Assembly: GCA_913063035.1 (NCBI GenBank)
Contig: CAJXYS010000002.1
Coordinates: 1-64,000 of the forward strand
DNA length: 64,000 nucleotides
DNA from: an uncultured Maritimibacter sp.
Lineage (GTDB): Bacteria > Pseudomonadota > Alphaproteobacteria > Rhodobacterales > Rhodobacteraceae
Reading direction: 5' to 3'
Both the position numbers and the translations under genes were made by a program. Shown in pieces: positions 63,523 through 64,000 of the stretch. Below the pieces are notes generated by a model. That model made no database searches and was not told the DNA's origin. It saw only the letters and a program-made list of their open reading frames with translations. Numbering within the stretch: the first letter of the stretch is position 1; each line of letters opens with the position of its first letter.

Positions 63523-64000
63523 ATGAACCCGAACCGCCAGCTGATCGACCGCATCCAGGCCCTCGAGGAGGACCTGGAGCGGGAATTCGCCGCCCGGCGC
63601 CGCCAGTTCGCCTACCGGCTGGAGCGCGGCCGCGTGATCTTCGAGGACTCGGTACGACAAAGCCATCACGGCTTTCGCCGCGGGCTGCGCGACTACCTGC
63701 GCCATCCCAAGCCGCTGGTGGTCCTGACCGCCCCGCTGATCTACGGCCTGATCGTGCCGCTGGTCCTGCTGGATTTCTGCGTGACGGTCTACCAGCTGGT
63801 CTGCTTCCGGGTCTACCGCGTCCCGCGGGTCCGCCGCGGCGACTACATCGTCATCGACCGCCAGCATCTCGGCTACCTTAACGCGCTGGAAAAACTCAAC
63901 TGCGCATATTGCGGCTATGCAACCGGCCTCATCGCCTATGTCCGCGAAATCGCCGCACGGACCGAACAGTTCTGGTGCCCGATCAAGCATGCCCGCCGGG
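63523..64000 (+). CDS. Membrane protein with CxxC motif, running off the window (partial)
   Basis: An open frame from ATG 63523 (CGGAGG nine nt upstream; ATG 63502 is also in frame) to the window end, about 159 residues so far and still open. N-terminal charged, helical part (RIQALEEDLEREFAARRRQFAYRL), a hydrophobic helix (TAPLIYGLIVPLVLLDFCVTVYQLV), then a basic region and a Cys segment LNCAYCGYATG (CxxC), ending QFWCPIKHARR. The CAYC/WCPIKHAR pattern is shared with a widespread bacterial family of unknown function, as I recall it. A metal-binding or redox role is plausible but unshown. Confidence 0.7.
   Translation, partial: MNPNRQLIDRIQALEEDLEREFAARRRQFAYRLERGRVIFEDSVRQSHHGFRRGLRDYLRHPKPLVVLTAPLIYGLIVPLVLLDFCVTVYQLVCFRVYRVPRVRRGDYIVIDRQHLGYLNALEKLNCAYCGYATGLIAYVREIAARTEQFWCPIKHARR

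Overview
This window is GC-rich chromosomal DNA from an alphaproteobacterium, most likely of the Rhodobacteraceae (Roseobacter/Rhodobacter relatives). The support is the alphaproteobacterial 16S rRNA end, an rpoE–chrR pair divergent from a SDR/DUF3833/MFS/DUF1365/FAD-oxidase operon laid out as around Rhodobacter sigma-E, a C-type rpmJ next to tRNA-Val, and family-typical gene orders (lspA–DUF3035–M16–M16, truB–rpsO–pnp). No insertion sequence, prophage, integrase or CRISPR array was seen. Gene density is about 90% and most genes are ordinary housekeeping.

Layout. 1–1074: 5' part of a 16S rRNA gene on the minus strand, with its leader, a boxA-like antitermination site and a promoter. 1075–5035: envelope and redox-repair genes: msrQ and msrP separated by an opposite-strand DUF2306 gene, a secreted DUF302 protein, and two tandem fasciclin-domain proteins. 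5055–11280: clpB, pyrF, dinB, an N-formylglutamate amidohydrolase, tRNA-Val(GAC), rpmJ. 11293–25508: an accessory island around a branched-chain-amino-acid-type ABC importer (livG, livH, a small membrane protein, livM, livK, livF) with a canonical acyl-CoA synthetase at its head, a phenylacetate-CoA-ligase-like protein with a degraded ATP loop beyond its tail, a cysteine-free caspase-like/peptidoglycan-binding protein, an internally duplicated protein of unknown function, and a PAS histidine kinase/response regulator pair divergent from the synthetase.

25512–32673: an M20 amidohydrolase behind a 32-bp perfect AT-cored palindrome, a stand-alone molybdenum formate dehydrogenase alpha subunit, a histidine phosphatase and two saccharopine-dehydrogenase-type genes (lysine metabolism). 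32740–39235: DUF3775, then the photooxidative-stress module: five overlapping genes on the minus strand and rpoE–chrR on the plus strand, with matching sigma-E-like promoters facing away from each other in the shared gap. 39253–50920: a minus-strand run of rmuC, mutL, two M16 peptidase homologues, DUF3035, lspA, purH, a heparinase II/III-like protein and an RsmB-type methyltransferase. 50970–64000: SDHAF4-like factor, dapB, rbfA, truB, DUF1643, a haloacetate-dehalogenase-like hydrolase, rpsO, pnp, 1-Cys peroxiredoxin, aldehyde dehydrogenase, an ATC-hydrolase-family protein, a pseudouridine synthase, a GFA-family protein and a membrane protein running off the end.

Points of greatest interest: the sigma-E module; a possible Shine-Dalgarno-sequestering stem before the first fasciclin gene; a roughly 30-bp repeat found three times, each about 9 nt after a stop codon and in the gene's orientation; the pseudo-caspase; and several candidate operators tied to specific neighbouring genes. 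All functional calls come from reading sequence motifs; no database search was possible.
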